Positions 12,358-25,239 of a stretch of 64,000 nt of DNA are shown piece after piece (within the stretch, counting starts at the first letter, position 1; each line of letters starts with the position of its first letter). The position numbers and the translations under genes are program-made. Where the stretch lies: assembly GCF_031755915.1 (NCBI RefSeq), contig NC_083382.1, positions 13,669,001-13,733,000 on the forward strand. Reading direction: 5' to 3'. The DNA comes from Ziziphus jujuba (lineage: Eukaryota; Streptophyta; Magnoliopsida; Rosales; Rhamnaceae). The notes beneath the pieces were generated by a model. That model made no database searches. It was not told where the DNA came from and saw nothing but the letters and a program-made list of their open reading frames with translations.

Positions 12358-13697
12358 CATTACCTGAAATATATATAAATATATAAGGTCAGAGTTAAAT
12401 AAGGTCTTTAATATGAAGAATAGCCTGAGGTTTTCTCTCGTATCCGTCTATATTGTTTGTCACACATTACCTGAAATATATATAAATATATAAGGTCATA
12501 CTCAAATAAGGTCCTTAATATGAAAAGTAGCCTGCAATTTTCTTTGTCAAGTTAACTTGACTTATTTAGTAAGCCATTTACATCTATAATCGAAAGGTTA
12601 TAAGTTTGAAACATCGAAATAGGAGAAAAATTATTGTAATGATAAAAAAAACAAGAGGTTTTTCTTTTTTAGCATTAGGATTGTATAAAATATTGAGATT
12701 TAAAATTTTATTTATTAATTATCAGATTTAGATAGGATTCATTTTTTCAAAATATGATTTTAATATATCACTAAACTCATATTTGATCATGTTTTAAATA
12801 TTTAATCCTAATACTTAAATATGATATAATGATCACTAACAGTGGATTGATCTTATTTGAAACTAATTATATATATGTATATATATATATATATATGTAT
12901 TTATATTATCCCACTGTTACCACTGAATATTTTCTGCTTTTGCATCTAAACTAAAGCTTGGGCAGCATAATACTTTATATACGTGATCAGTCTAAATAAT
13001 GTGTATTTTTATTGATTTACCAAAAAAATGTGCATTTTTATTGTGTTGTCCACATGATCAGTATAAAAAATTATTAAACCTTTTCATCTTTCTGGAGGTA
13101 TGAGACCTTTCCGTACAGTTATGTCCATTCTTATCTCCATCATTAAATTTTTCTCATCTCCTTTAGAAAAACGAAAAAACAAAAAAAAAAAAAACTGACC
13201 CTTTTCAAATCCTATCTGTCTTTAAAAGTCTAGGGAAAGCACATCAAAATATTATATAATTAAAGATTTTGAAGAAAAGTTGGCAATTTTGTTGGCAAAT
13301 TAATGTCTTTCTATCTACCCTCATTTATACATTTGGATGACTTTGAGATGCTATATGCATTGATCTCCTCCCCAGACTTTTTCAATTAATTTCCTTCTTT
13401 CTCAGATATTCAACTGTAAATTGATTCTTTAATACCCAAACCAAAAAAAAAAAGAAAAAAAAAAAGAAGGAAATTGATTCTTGGACACACAGAAAGCATA
13501 AGAAAGGTAATTTGTAACATGTTTGTTGTAGTGAAAATCATGAACTGGATCATTCGGTAATGTTTTGTAAAATAAAAATGATAAGTTGTATATTTGACGC
13601 ACAATAAGTTGTGTATAAAAAATCTATTGCTCATTTTCCAATTTTATATCCATATCTTATCCAAGTTATATTTATACATAGAGGTATTTCTTGTAGA
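12346..13697. repeat. AT-rich intergenic DNA with a short direct duplication
   Basis: About 12346-12430 and 12455-12540 are direct copies sharing ACATTACCTGAAATATATAT, ATAAGGTC, AAATAAGGTC and TTAATATGAA. The rest, to 13697, is AT-rich with no gene. A (TA)n run lies near 12870-12900 and a poly-A tract near 13440-13470. The - strand frame 13410-13634 is low-complexity and not called. Confidence 0.5.
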
Positions 13698-14287
13698 CAG
13701 ATAGAATTCGGTTAGATCAGTTAATAGTTATATTTAATAAATACCATATCATGTGGGTGGTGTAAGAACAAAAAGAGTTCTAGTACCACCAGTATAAATG
13801 TAAGTAGGTAATTCTTGAGTAACATAGAAGATGAATAATAAGAAAAATTAATTCTTGCAAATATATATATATTTTTATATAAATTTAAATTGTTAGAATA
13901 TGGGTTATCATTATATTTATATTATTTTAATGAACTCGAATGCATTTGTAATTTAAAAAAAAAAAAAAATTGTTTATGACAATAATGAGGGGTGAATCAC
14001 ATGTGGCTCAGTTTCTGTCGTTGAGTATGGGCTAAGTAGATGTTAGTTCATTAAATATTGGTGAATCATTGAGCTATGATTTGTGTTTTTGTTGCCAATT
14101 GGGGACACAAAGATATGAATGTAAGTAACTAGCTACCATTAATGCACTTGCACTAAAAAATTATTTGTTTCTGAAATTGGCATTTTATGCATGCAATGTG
14201 AACTTTCATGAAGGTTGAAGAATGCAGACATTACACGCTTGAATAAATAGCCCAGTAAATTGGAAGCGTCATTTTCATTGAGGTGAT
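13698..14287. repeat. Block A', duplicated upstream region of a missing WSD gene
   Basis: Direct copy of 1-655, with the same start (GACAGATA-AATTCGGTTAGATCAG) and running to the TCATTTTCATTG segment that precedes copy 1 by about 60 bp. Similarity stops just short of where the ATG should be. The sequence then continues straight into the downstream block (block B'). Confidence 0.85.
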
Positions 14288-15545
14288 CATCCTTTTCTTA
14301 TTTGATGATCCATCTTATAAAAACTTTTTTATTGATGGATTTATATGTAAATTTTTTTATTGGACATAGCTGCCATATATGATATCTTTATTACAGTATT
14401 CTCATTGTGTCCTTCCTATATCAAATCTGTATATATAGATTTACATATTTTATCTATTCTATCAAATAAGATTGAGTAAAGTGTCTTAACCGTAAAATGT
14501 TAATACCAATTGGATATCACTTTTTTTCTATGATTTTTTATAGGTAATATTTCATTGAGGCCTCTTGAAGTTTGGGTCAAATATAAAAACATACTATAGG
14601 TTTTTTAAAAAAAAAACCTTTACACTCCTTGGAGCAGCCTAAATTTATCTTTATACCTTTTTAAAGTTAAATTATTTTTGTTTCTTTTTTTTTTGGCAAT
14701 AATTAATTTGAAAGCTTCAAATTATTTTATTTTTAATTAAATTTTATTGAAATTGTGTGATTTTTTTTTTTAAATATATGATAATTTTAACTACATAAGC
14801 TTATTTAAATAAGTTATATATTCACAAATACCTTTAGTTAAATATATTTGAAAAATTATAATATATTTAGTTAAATATATTTGATAATTATAATAAATTG
14901 TAATACATGTAGTTAAATATATTTGACAAATTATCACTTATTTTGGAAAGTTTATATAATTAAAATAATAACTAAAATCATCACATAGTGTTTTTTTAAA
15001 ATCAAAATATAATACATAGTTTAAATAAAACTAATTAAAAATATAAATTAACAAAACTTTCAAGTGTTCAAATTAATTTTTGCAAAATCTTCAAAAATTT
15101 TTTTTTTTTTTTTTTTGCAAAAAGAGCGAAAAAAAGGAACAAGACATTCAAATGTATTTTTATTTTACTAAGAATATAAGAGTAATGTAGTTTGCCACCA
15201 GAAGGTGAGAATGATTTTTTCAAAATCTTGAAAGGTATTTTTGTATTTATCCCATATTTTATGAGGTGTAAATGAAATATTCTTTTTTTTAATATTTAAA
15301 TTCTAATGTAAAAGGCTACCAGTAACAACATTTTTTTTTTTTGTCTTAAATCAAAAAGTAAAAACAACATTTTGAATGAAATAGATATGTAAATGCAAGA
15401 TCAAAAAAAGAAAAAACAGAGAAATAAATATGAAAGTGATCTACAATATTAGGAAAAAAAAAAAAGAAAAAGAAAAAAGAAAAAAGAAAGAAAAGGGCTA
15501 ATGAGTAAGACAGAAGGGGAGAGTGAAACATTGGTGTTCATGTTG
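14288..15545. repeat. Block B', duplicated downstream region of a missing WSD gene
   Basis: Direct copy of about 4415-5590, starting TTATTTGATGATCCATCTTA and ending near GTGTTCATGTTGGGTTG. A short insertion of roughly 65 bp near 14350-14420 is absent from block B. No exon sequence of a WSD gene occurs between A' and B'. Confidence 0.85.
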
Positions 15546-16029
15546 GGTTGCGAATCAGTTATCGATTTTCCATATAATGGGCCAACAAAAGGTTTTGTTG
15601 AACAAGGCCCAGCCCCCTGACGTTCACTATGATTTTTTTTTTCTCAGTTGACTTTCTCGTTTGGTCAACCTTCATTGTTAACTTGATCAAGATTTCACAT
15701 AAAAGAATATTAATATGTTTTAGCAATTTAGACAATACCATTGAACAGTTTGTAGAGAAAAAATTAAACTATACTCCAACTATCAATCAATCAGCATCAT
15801 TATCATTGGCATTATTGCCCATCATCCCAACAACGAAAATGGAAATCATTGCTCCACAACAATGCTTTTTCCATGGCAATAAAATACAATCTAAAAGCCG
15901 AGATAATTAAACTCTTACTATAATCAACTGAAATATAAGATTAGTTCAGATAATTAAACTCTAATACCAACTAAATTAAGTTATCGTGAATCCGAAGGAA
16001 TCCGAAGCCTCTGAGTCCAACAATGAAAA
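15546..16029. other. Intergenic, no gene recognised
   Basis: Sequence between block B' and the 3' end of the DRM-like locus. The overlapping open frames 15559-15741 (-) and 15629-15910 (+) show no family features, and I do not call either. It probably includes the 3' untranslated region of the DRM-like locus. Confidence 0.4.
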
Positions 16030-19000
16030 TTAGATTATCATGATGATAAAGAAAGGAGAAGAAAAATTATTTTCCTTCATTTTTCTTACACGTTCCAAAA
16101 CACGAACAAACTCGTAGAAAGATGGGGAGTCTAAGCCGGCACACTATCACCGGTGCATGGGTTCTGGCAAATGATGAGTTCAAAACCACCAAATTTCCCA
16201 AACAAACTTTCAAGTTTGCTACTTGTTAGCCTCTGAATATCTTCTATCTGCAACAATTCCCCAGATTGTCCAGTATTCTGCCACCACCTCTTCAGAATTC
16301 TCCTTTTCATTCCAGATGTCTCTACAGATACAACGTCTCTCATGCGAATGCCGAGCCGGTGCAGAGCAATCTCTGCACCCCCAATTCCACTAAAAATAGA
16401 CAATAATGTCAAGCCTCCTGGGTATAAAGACTTCAACACTGAGAGAAGATATCCCAGTACATCTGTCTGCAAGCAGTATCTGAGCGACCCTAGTCTTTAT
16501 GTCAAACTGCTGACATCTAGTTGAGTATGTTCAACAGGATAGCCTAAAATACGTCCAAATGCCCAGGCTGCATAGCTCCCACTTTGGTTTAACGACCGGG
16601 CAGTGGTGAAGTATTTCTTTTTGATGTTCATACGAGAGCTGTCCACGCAATTCAGCGAGCATCCTCCCAACTCTATCACACAGCTGACAGATTCCAGTAG
16701 TTTCAGAATTGATGTGGCTCAACTGCTTCGTCATATCCCATGGTGGCCACCATTTCTTTGTCTGTGGTATTGCATCTTCAATGGTCATTGGTGGCTTTGG
16801 AATGACGTAAAATCTGTTCTTTCTACTCAAAGCCCAGAAAAAGTGAGTTATTCACAAAGTCAGGCTCCATGCCATAAAGGAATGATGAAACTCTTTCCCA
16901 ACTTTCATGACCTACGTTTATGACATTTCCATACAAGAAATATGGAGATTGACATACCATTCTATTACCATTCTTGCTAGTATTTCCATTAGCCATTCCA
17001 ATTGTGGAGAGACTAGGATCAATCTTTTCTTCCTCCCATCCCATGTTGGGTCTAGAAAAGAGGTTGAATAATCAACATACTCTTGTTTTGGCCTTTTACC
17101 TTTACGATTTTCCTCATGGTTTATATGCATGAACTGCGGAACAGCACCGAAATAATCACCAATATACTCCTCTTTAGGTCTTTTCCCTAAATAAGCTTCC
17201 TCTAAATTCATATCCACTGACTGAGGAGCATCTACACTAAGATCCTCGTTTTCCGTTTTTACATCATATGAGGGATTTCTAAGCACATCTTGCATTCCCA
17301 TGCTATCATCTTTGCAACCCTTCCTGGTCTGTGAATGATTTATATGTGCAGCAGTTGAATGGTATGAGGGATTTCTACCCATACTATCAGGGTTGCAACC
17401 CTTCCTGGTCTGTGAATGATTTATATTTGCAGCGGTTGAATGGTACTGCATCAGATAAAAATAGCAGTTTGGCATTCAAGTGAAGCATGCAAATGCAAAG
17501 ACTCCCATGCAAACAAAAAAAAAAGACTGCACATGGTAGAGAAAACCACCAGAATAGCATTATTCACACAAAATCACTAATAAACGAATTAAAGAAAAAT
17601 GAAGAGAGCTCCTCAAACATGCAGGAAAAGGCATCCTAAATCCATATGAAATATGTGAGTAGATGTAAAACACAAGACCTTACATAAGTACAGCCAACAC
17701 TAGGATTTTGATTCATATGACTATATTTGCAACCAATATGTTAGGAACTCATAAATGCATAATATTAATAAAGACATTGAGACTATTGTAAAACCAATTA
17801 GCACAGCTAATATTAGAATGTGACTGGTAAGTGAACATAATACTAATCAACAGCAACCTTATCTTTTCCACGACACTTATCAGGTATCCGACCCTTAAAA
17901 ATTGGATCAGCAAGCTCCAAAATTGGTGCTTCTGAACCTGAAAGACACAAATGATTAGTAACTCATCGGTTAATAACAAGCTATACCGAATTATACTTGC
18001 AAAAATCATAATGGAATTAAATGGATAAGAAGTTTATCATCAACTTAAAGTCCAACAAAGGGAGTTACTAAAATTTAGGCAAACACTGCTTAAAGGATAC
18101 TGCTGAAATTTACCAAAACCTTCTACTTAAATCAATGAATATAGAAATTAGAATGAAATGCATTAAAAAATATAAACTAGGGCAAGTATAAATATTCCAA
18201 AACTAACCAAAATTTTCAATTGCCTATGAAACCTGATTCTCAGAGAAACCCATTTCCAGCAAACAAACAGTTTTGTCCATTGTCCCAAACAAGGTTTCAT
18301 TATTGAGATCCTGGGAATCAAAGATCCTGGGAATCAAAGGTTACGCTAATATTAGAATATGTACAACATAAAATTAAAGGCGAGAGCAAATTTGTTCCTT
18401 CCCAATTAACTATTATCTATATATATTTTTATTTAAATTGCACTTAAACTATACCTACCTAGTTGCTAGATATGGAAGAAAAGAGGAAAAGAAAGTAACA
18501 CATGGAGGAAGTACAGTTGACAATGAATTAATTTTAAGGAAAGCTACAAGCAAATATTTCCTATATTCAATCTTTCTTATTGTGTATACCATTATGGACA
18601 TTTCAACTATGTATTGGCCACCTGATAAGCTATTACTATTTTTGAATCGCAAATGAGCTAAAATAGCTGAAATCATCAGACTGTTCCAGTGTCCTGTTTC
18701 ATAGTCAACAAGAAGTTTCCACATCTGATAACAAAACAAAGGCCAAAATCATAAACTTCTTGCATTAAAGCATAATTCCAATTGTCTTCCCGGATGCGTC
18801 AGGCCAAAATATGGCACACTAATTATCAGCCTACATCCAAAAATGTCATAAATTGAATAACTACAGAATAAGAATCAATCAGGACCTCATTTTTTTCTTC
18901 ATCATTACGACTTGTATCATCAGTATCCTTCTCAAATCTCTCAGCCATCTGGGCAGCCACAATGAAGTCCACCAATTCATCAACCGGAGCATCTTCACCT

Positions 19001-20750
19001 GTCATGCAACACAAGAAGAATGTTCACGCTATGTTGAATTGTTGACGGTATCATATACCAAAAAAAAGCGCAATTTTATATATCACATGAGAATAAAATT
19101 TATACGACCAACAGTTCTGTAAATAATCTATGCACATATTAGGCAGGTTTAAAATGCAAATATATGGATATGACATAAATTCCGCTACAACACAAAACAA
19201 GTAATGTGAATTGCAAGAAACCAGGCATATCTAAATATGGTAGCTGCACTGGTACCATCAATCAGGAATATGGCAGTTGTTAAAAGTGTGTGCTAGTGCC
19301 AACTTGATGTACATGGTGAGGTCCACTTCCCTAACATCTTAAACTTTTGGTATTGATGATAACTTAAGATGGTATCAAAACCTTTTCCTCCTAACAGCTG
19401 AAGCTTCTAGATTCCATTATAACTTTATGTTAGTTCGCAGTAATAGTGGTAGACTTTTTCTGGTCAAAATCAACATACTAAGCTTATCAATTGAAAACTC
19501 AACTTCATTTACGGAGAAGTTCATCATCAACAATGATGCTCTTTTCCCATCATCAATTTCACTGGCAATCTCTGGCTCCTGCCAACAATTAAAGATTAAA
19601 CATATAACAATCAGCTTAAGATAAGCGATGAACGGAAACAATTAAGTACCCGCATGTGAGTTTTCCATCATACATCTTGGAAAGAAACAAAATTATAAAC
19701 AATAACCACGGTAGACTGCAGATTACCTCTTTTGGTTGAATGAGGGTGGCAATTTCTAGAGGGCTGCTTATGCCATTGTCATCAAATAAACTATCAGGAG
19801 AATCTGAGGATTCAGAGTTTGATTTTTGAGGAGCCTATTCATTTCAAAACAGGTCATATCAGCTTCTAAATTTATACAGCAATCTAACCAGCAAAATGGT
19901 ATATAGCCATTCGAAAGATATTTAAAATAAACAACAAAAGAATCGTAAAAACAAACTTAAACTGCCAGAGCAGATTATTAAAATGAGAGAGAGAATTCCT
20001 TATCATATTCATCATATACACAAATGAAAATTTGAGAGCATTCCCTTAGTTCAAAACTTTTTGATGAGATTGATTAAGGAAACAGCATATATATTCTGAA
20101 AGGACTTCATCAAATTATACCATTAAGAAAGCATAACAAAGTAAGGACATTTCAACAAACAATACATCTTTACTTACCGAGTATGCAAAGAGTGTCTCCA
20201 ATATCAAGTCAACATCATCCTCACCTAAATTATAAGATAAAATATTCAACCATTGAAACTTCAGCAACAAAATTTTGCCATATAATATGATTCAAAATAA
20301 TATTTTTGACATATATTTATCTTCCTTCGAAGGGGGGGTAAATTCTTGGGTATAAATATCATTATTCCCTTCAACAGCCCCCAATACAGTGTACTTTTTA
20401 GATATGACATACCATTTTCTTCAATCACTTTGTCAACAAGAGACGGCCTAAATCCCATCCCAAGAAACGATGATCTTAAATTGCTTCCGGAGGAACTTGC
20501 ACCATTATCCTGGAATTATACAGAAAGAAGACCATAAATAACAAACGGTTCAGCATAAATGTCAACTCAGCACATAAAACCAATCAAAATGCAATCCTAC
20601 TGTCTAAAAAGGTCGCCACACCTCAAAGTTCCTTGACAAGAAAGTGTCAAGAGGAATCTCCTAATCTAGAATCTCTTCATTTGGTATTATTAATTTCTCA
20701 CATGCTTTGTCCGATGAACTTTTGCTACCTGGGTAGTTTGTGAGATCGCC
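16030..20750 (-). pseudogene. DRM3-like DNA (cytosine-5)-methyltransferase, disrupted
   Basis: Domain rearranged methyltransferase relative. Inferred exons: 20622-20750, 20413-20509, 20178-20224, 19727-19834, 19479-19578, 18886-18998, 18208-18310, 17858-17937, then 17445 down to about 16030. Three UBA domains precede the catalytic part: GMGFRPSLVDKVIEENG, MMNFSVNEVEFSIDKL with DELVDFIVAAQMAERF, and CLLEMGFSENQ. The methyltransferase half shows SPYFLYGNV, PPMTIEDAIPQTKKWWPPWD and motif I FSGIGGAE. Motif IV reads QNPCTG, not the SPCN of active DRM enzymes, which points to the DRM3 branch. In-frame stops occur at 20661-20663, 18224-18226 and 16497-16499. Frameshifts lie near 17046, 16840, 16597 and 16555-16580, and an extra GT at 16141-16142 truncates the C-terminus. 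An 81-96 bp tandem duplication lies in 17280-17445. The start codon was not found. DRM3 supports RNA-directed DNA methylation; this copy should be non-functional. Confidence 0.8.
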
Positions 20751-21380
20751 CTAATAAATAAATAAATAAAAAAAGGGGGAGACGGCATTCAACTGTCTTT
20801 GAAAGATAACAAAATGGATAATAGCATTTCATACCAATTTGTAAAAAGAATACAGTTGTGGCAAGGATGGAATGAAATAGCTCAAATTCGACCTCAAACG
20901 GTATGAGTTGCTAGACACTCCCTTACTCTCTGCAATAAATAATTTATGAGATGCTCAGGCCAACATTTGCGAATATCTATTCAGTAATGTAACTCTTAAT
21001 ATAACTAGTATAGCTATACTGTAGTTACCAAGAAATTTAGAAGCCCATATCTTTTTTGCCACTTTCGAAAATGTTTTACATTGGAAGCTCAATTTGACAA
21101 TAACAACTTTTTATTAACAAGTTTTAAAAACAACAAATAGAAGAAAGAAAGTTGAAAATTAAGTTAGAAGAAGCACAAACGAAGCGTTTATATAACAGTC
21201 TGAAACATAATTTCTTTAAAGAAAAATCTTTGTGAAAATATTTGGGGCTGTTACTAAAACATTTATTTTAATGAACAAAAGGCAAACAGAAGAGATTAAA
21301 ATGATCAAAAAGGAAAAAGGAGTAAAAAAACCCAGAGAAGAGAAACATTGAAATTTGGGAGGCATGGGCATGAAACGAAC
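20751..21380 (-). other. 5' part of the DRM-like locus, start not resolved
   Basis: This stretch lies between the first recognised exon and the GC-rich 5' region. It presumably holds the first coding exon and first intron. A candidate ATG sits near 21360, but no DRM N-terminal sequence follows it, and I could not define the start. Confidence 0.35.
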
Positions 21381-21384
21381 TCAT

Positions 21385-21830
21385 ACTCAGAATTCAGAGA
21401 GAAGATCAACATCATCATCATTGTCTCCGTCTTCACGTGCAGGAATGAGACGCCGACGCACCTGATCGGAGCTCTGACCGGAGTCTCAGGACGATAAGCG
21501 ACAAATCGAGGACTACTCCATAAAGCTGCGGCGCGTACTGTACACCGCTACCACGGTGAAGTTTCCTAGTGTGAGTAAAGCATAGATTCATCGTTCACAT
21601 AGCCAAGCCAAGACGACGACTGACTGCTGTTTCGTACGGCGTCATCGTGGCTCTGCTCCAACGCCACGCGTTTTTTTATGACGTGCCCCAAGTCTTACTA
21701 CTGTATGCGTTACACGTGTTATTATCCCAACCAAGAGGCCCAAGAAATCCTCACTCAAATGGGCTACATGTTTGTTGGGCTAAAGTGGCCTAAACCTTTC
21801 AACTAATTTGGTTTCAAGTCAGAGATTATT
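21385..21830 (-). promoter_or_regulatory. Putative 5' UTR and promoter region of the DRM-like locus
   Basis: Locally GC-rich DNA upstream (on the - strand) of the DRM-like exons. It carries CACGTG (21435-21440), CCACGCG, TGACGTG and ACACGTG motifs that resemble G-box/bZIP sites. It is repeated almost intact at 25240-25660. The shared core runs from TCAGAATTCAGA through GAGGACTACTCC to GTACGGCGTCATCGTGGCTC. Role inferred from position and composition. Confidence 0.5.
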
Positions 21831-22303
21831 GTGAAAAATTATTGTGTTCTTGCGTTGCAAATTATCATAATGATGAGAAAGTTGTTTTTTTTTTCTCTTT
21901 TTTTTTTTTTGGGAGGATGAGAAAGAAAAAATTTTATGTATGCAAGTGTTATGTGTGTGTCTCTAAGAAAAATATTAGAAAAAACTGTTATATGGGTGAT
22001 GTGCTATATAAAAAGTCACTTATTTAATAATTTTTTTGAAATCCACCATGTTACATGTTATAATTAGAAATTAGAAATTATATGGGTTATAACCTAATTC
22101 TTTGCGAACTCAAAAAATAAATAAATAAATAAAATAAAAATAATAATAAGTAGACGTCATAACAATAAAAAAAAACATAGCAGATAAACTCAGAAATAAA
22201 TAAATAAATAAAAATCCATCACAAAATCTAAAGAAGTAAAGTAAAATAAAGTAGAAGAGGAAATTAACTATTTATAAATATAAATCTATTAAATAAATGT
22301 CAA
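21831..22303. other. Intergenic between DRM-like promoter and F-box gene
   Basis: AT-rich, with T-runs near 21886-21910 and AAAT/AATA runs near 22115-22215. No gene is seen. The 3' untranslated region of the F-box gene presumably lies in its right part. Confidence 0.4.
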
Positions 22304-24216
22304 TTATCGGAGTATAAATTCAATATGAGAAGGAATTTGTGGTTGAAGTTGAGTCATTGCGTGGGATTTTGAAATTTCTTCAGCTTCGAATAACTGTTGC
22401 TTGGTCTTGAATCGTTTTAGACGTTGATTGCACTTGCAATTGACAATGATTTTCTCTAATGCAACAGCATGCTTTATGAGATAGAGGACACGCTCCATAT
22501 CACCTAAGAAATAATTATAGCTAAATATTTCCACTTCTTTGAGTTGATAATGGGGGCAATTTGGAACTTCCGCAGGCCAATTATGTCGATTTCTATCACT
22601 GTAAGAGTGATCATCTGATGGCACCTGAACCAGCCATATTATTAACAAAAACAACAACTTAAATTCTTATAATTAATACAAAAAATAAATAAAGAAAGGG
22701 AAAAAAAAAAAAAGTCATACATGTGCGCGTATACCAGAAGCACTGAAAACTTAATTATGTTGTATCAATCAATAGAATATTAATTTTGTATCGAGCATAT
22801 ATACACCGTGAAATCAAACAAACAATATTTTTTAAAAAATAATAATAATAATACAATATAATTTAAGCTTCTACTTATACTTAATGGAATATTATAGATA
22901 CTCACATGTAGTTCAAGTCTCTCTAAATTTGGGAACGCTTTCATTATAAAACGTAAATTGCGGAGTCCACCGCAGTTTTCAAATCCACAGTGAACTAATG
23001 TGTAATGTACTCGCTTAATATTTGGTAATATAGGATACTCATAGTCATAATTAGAGTACACCTTTCTCTGAAAAAAGAATATACAAATAAATAAATCTCT
23101 AGCATATTATATGAATATATATAATCAAGGAGCAGAGTATTAGAGCATCAAAATTGCAAAAACAAACCTTAGGAATATCGGTCATTCTGAGAAACTGAAT
23201 CTGAGGAAGCCAGCAAGAAAAGTAAGAAAAGAGGTCTCTGTAAAAATTGGAAGGACCAATATGAAAATCAACAAGCAAAGGCAAATTCCTGAGAATGAAG
23301 TTACGAGCATAGTTCTTAAAATCCCCTTTGAAGTAGAATGAGACAAGATTTACTAAATCACAAATTTCAACCCTTCGCAAGTTGCGGCCAGTAGCAACGA
23401 TCTCCAAATGCTTCAATGCAAGTGAATGTCCACAAACTCTTAAATGTGACAAATTTTGGCACTCTTCGAGGACTAATCGCTCAAGAAGGGTGGCATTTGA
23501 CAACAAGTATTCAATCTCTTCTCCACGTATACTGACGTGCCTCAGAGAAAGCACTTTCATGGTCTTGAATCCAACATATTTCACACAAAAAAAATTGGGG
23601 AAAAACTTGTACAGATATCTCTTCATGTCATTACAAAATGGATAACGTTCTGAAAAATCCAACTCAAGCCTTTCAAGTACATTAGATCTCAAACCAAACC
23701 TAATCCACCTATCAATGTGTTTTTTATGCCTGCGACGCAAGTAATAGCAAACCCTCAATGATTCGATAGCTCCTGAGTGTTGGTCTACTACCTCATTAAC
23801 CCACCTGATGTAGGTTTTCCTATTCTTATTCAAATATTTGGTTACATGACTAAGACAAGTGAGGGTGCCATACTTCGGAGTTACATGATCAACATCGAAA
23901 TCCAGAGACATTCTTGTAAACCTCCATAGATACCGCCATCGGCTTGAGAGGACACTGGTAGCTACTGCTTCCTTTAACGGCAACAGAGACAGTATACCAA
24001 CTATGATATCATCTGGAATGTCATCTAAATTAGCATACTTCCCACGATCACCCTTTCTTTTCTATAATCAAAACCATATTAGTTACGAGTTAGTTTATTA
24101 ATTAATCTAATTAATTAAACATATGTAGTATATTCCATATAAAATAGACAACTCTTCTAACTCCTAATACTATTTTTATTGTTCTTTCCATGGTACTTGT
24201 CATATAGAGCAGTCAA

Positions 24217-24248
<32 letters not shown>

Positions 24249-24296
24249 TTCTTTTACCTTGTGCTTCTTCTGCATTGTATCTGACATTCTATCCAT
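22304..24296 (-). CDS. F-box/FBD leucine-rich-repeat-like protein
   Basis: Four exons on the - strand: 24258-24296, 23168-24061, 22906-23067 and 22304-22624, all in phase 0, giving 471 aa. After a short basic leader (MDRMSDTMQKKHK) exon 2 encodes a clear F-box: IPDDIIVGILSLLPLKEA, then TSVLSSRWRYLW. LRR-like segments follow (NVLERLELDF, MKVLSLRHVSI, LLERLVLEECQNL, LALKHLEIVATG). Exon 3 continues with AFPNLERLELHV. The C-terminus has the FBD-like stretch QLKEVEIFSYNYFLGDME with AVALEKIIVNC. Such proteins bind SKP1 through the F-box and present substrates to SCF ubiquitin ligases through the repeats; the substrate is unknown. The frame is open throughout and every border is GT-AG. An upstream non-coding exon may end near 24425. 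It sits between two copies of the DRM 5' region. Confidence 0.85.
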
Positions 24297-24299
24297 AAT

Positions 24300-25239
24300 G
24301 TGTCGATATACCAGAAAATTGACCAAAAAAAAATATAAATAGATAAATAATAAGTAGTAAATATAAGGATAATTAACCAATATATTTTTATACTGCAGTG
24401 GTAAGACTGTTAAAATTTTGTCTTACCTTGTACCTAACATTCGAGCTCCGACCTTCCAGACAATACTAGTCTTCCACTATTCTGGTGTTGGGGTATGGAC
24501 GAAGGCAGTGCAAAACGTGTTGAGAGATTGGAACTAGAAAGACAATTATCTATATATATATATATATATATACTATAAAACAATTTAGGTCTTTTTTCTC
24601 AGCCGTTACAGCTTCCCCTCCTAAAGATATATTACATATATCGAAAGAAGATTAAATAAGAAAGCAGAAATAAATAAAAAAGATTAAAAAAAAAAAGAGA
24701 AATAAATAAAACAGAATAACTATATAAACAAATAAATAAGGAAATTTAATTGTTTTTATAAGATGGTTATTGTAGTGGGTTGTGGTCTTGGATTTATTGG
24801 GCCTCAAAATGGATTTGTATCTAGATTATCTTCATGGGCGTGAATTTGGGCTTCGAACTCGACTCGTTTCACAGCCCAAAAAATGAAAAAAAATTATGTT
24901 TATGTAAATTTTGGGGAACAAACTGTATATTAACTTTCTTGACTAAAACTTCAAGCGAAAAAAAAAAAAAACACTTTCTTGATTAAAACTTTAAATTGTT
25001 AGCACTTAAAAACAGTCTTCTTTTATTTTTTTTATTTTTTCACTCTGGATCTGGAAATGAAAATTGAAGGGCCTAGACGAACAGAATGATTAAAATTTGC
25101 ATAACAAACATAACTTGTTTATGCAAATAAAAAAGGGTTAAAAAAAAGATAAATAATAATCAATTAAATTGAACAGAATAATAAAAAGAAATAATAATAA
25201 AATAAATATAATAAATTACTAGGAGACGACGACGATTTG
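24300..25239. other. Upstream region of the F-box gene
   Basis: Contains the probable F-box promoter and a possible 5' UTR exon ending with a donor GTAAGAC near 24425 on the - strand. A (TA)n run lies at about 24551-24572. From 24640 to 25239 it is AT-rich with A-runs and no recognised gene. Confidence 0.4.

Noticed and set aside
12540..12640. Possible tRNA-derived SINE (B-box-like GGTTATAAGTTTGAAAC)
   Set aside because: No convincing A-box, no target duplication and no clear A-tail end were found.
18455..18739. 94-codon - strand frame inside the DRM-like locus
   Set aside because: It lies between two recognised UBA exons in what must be intron. It does not match any DRM segment and overlaps an open frame on the other strand.
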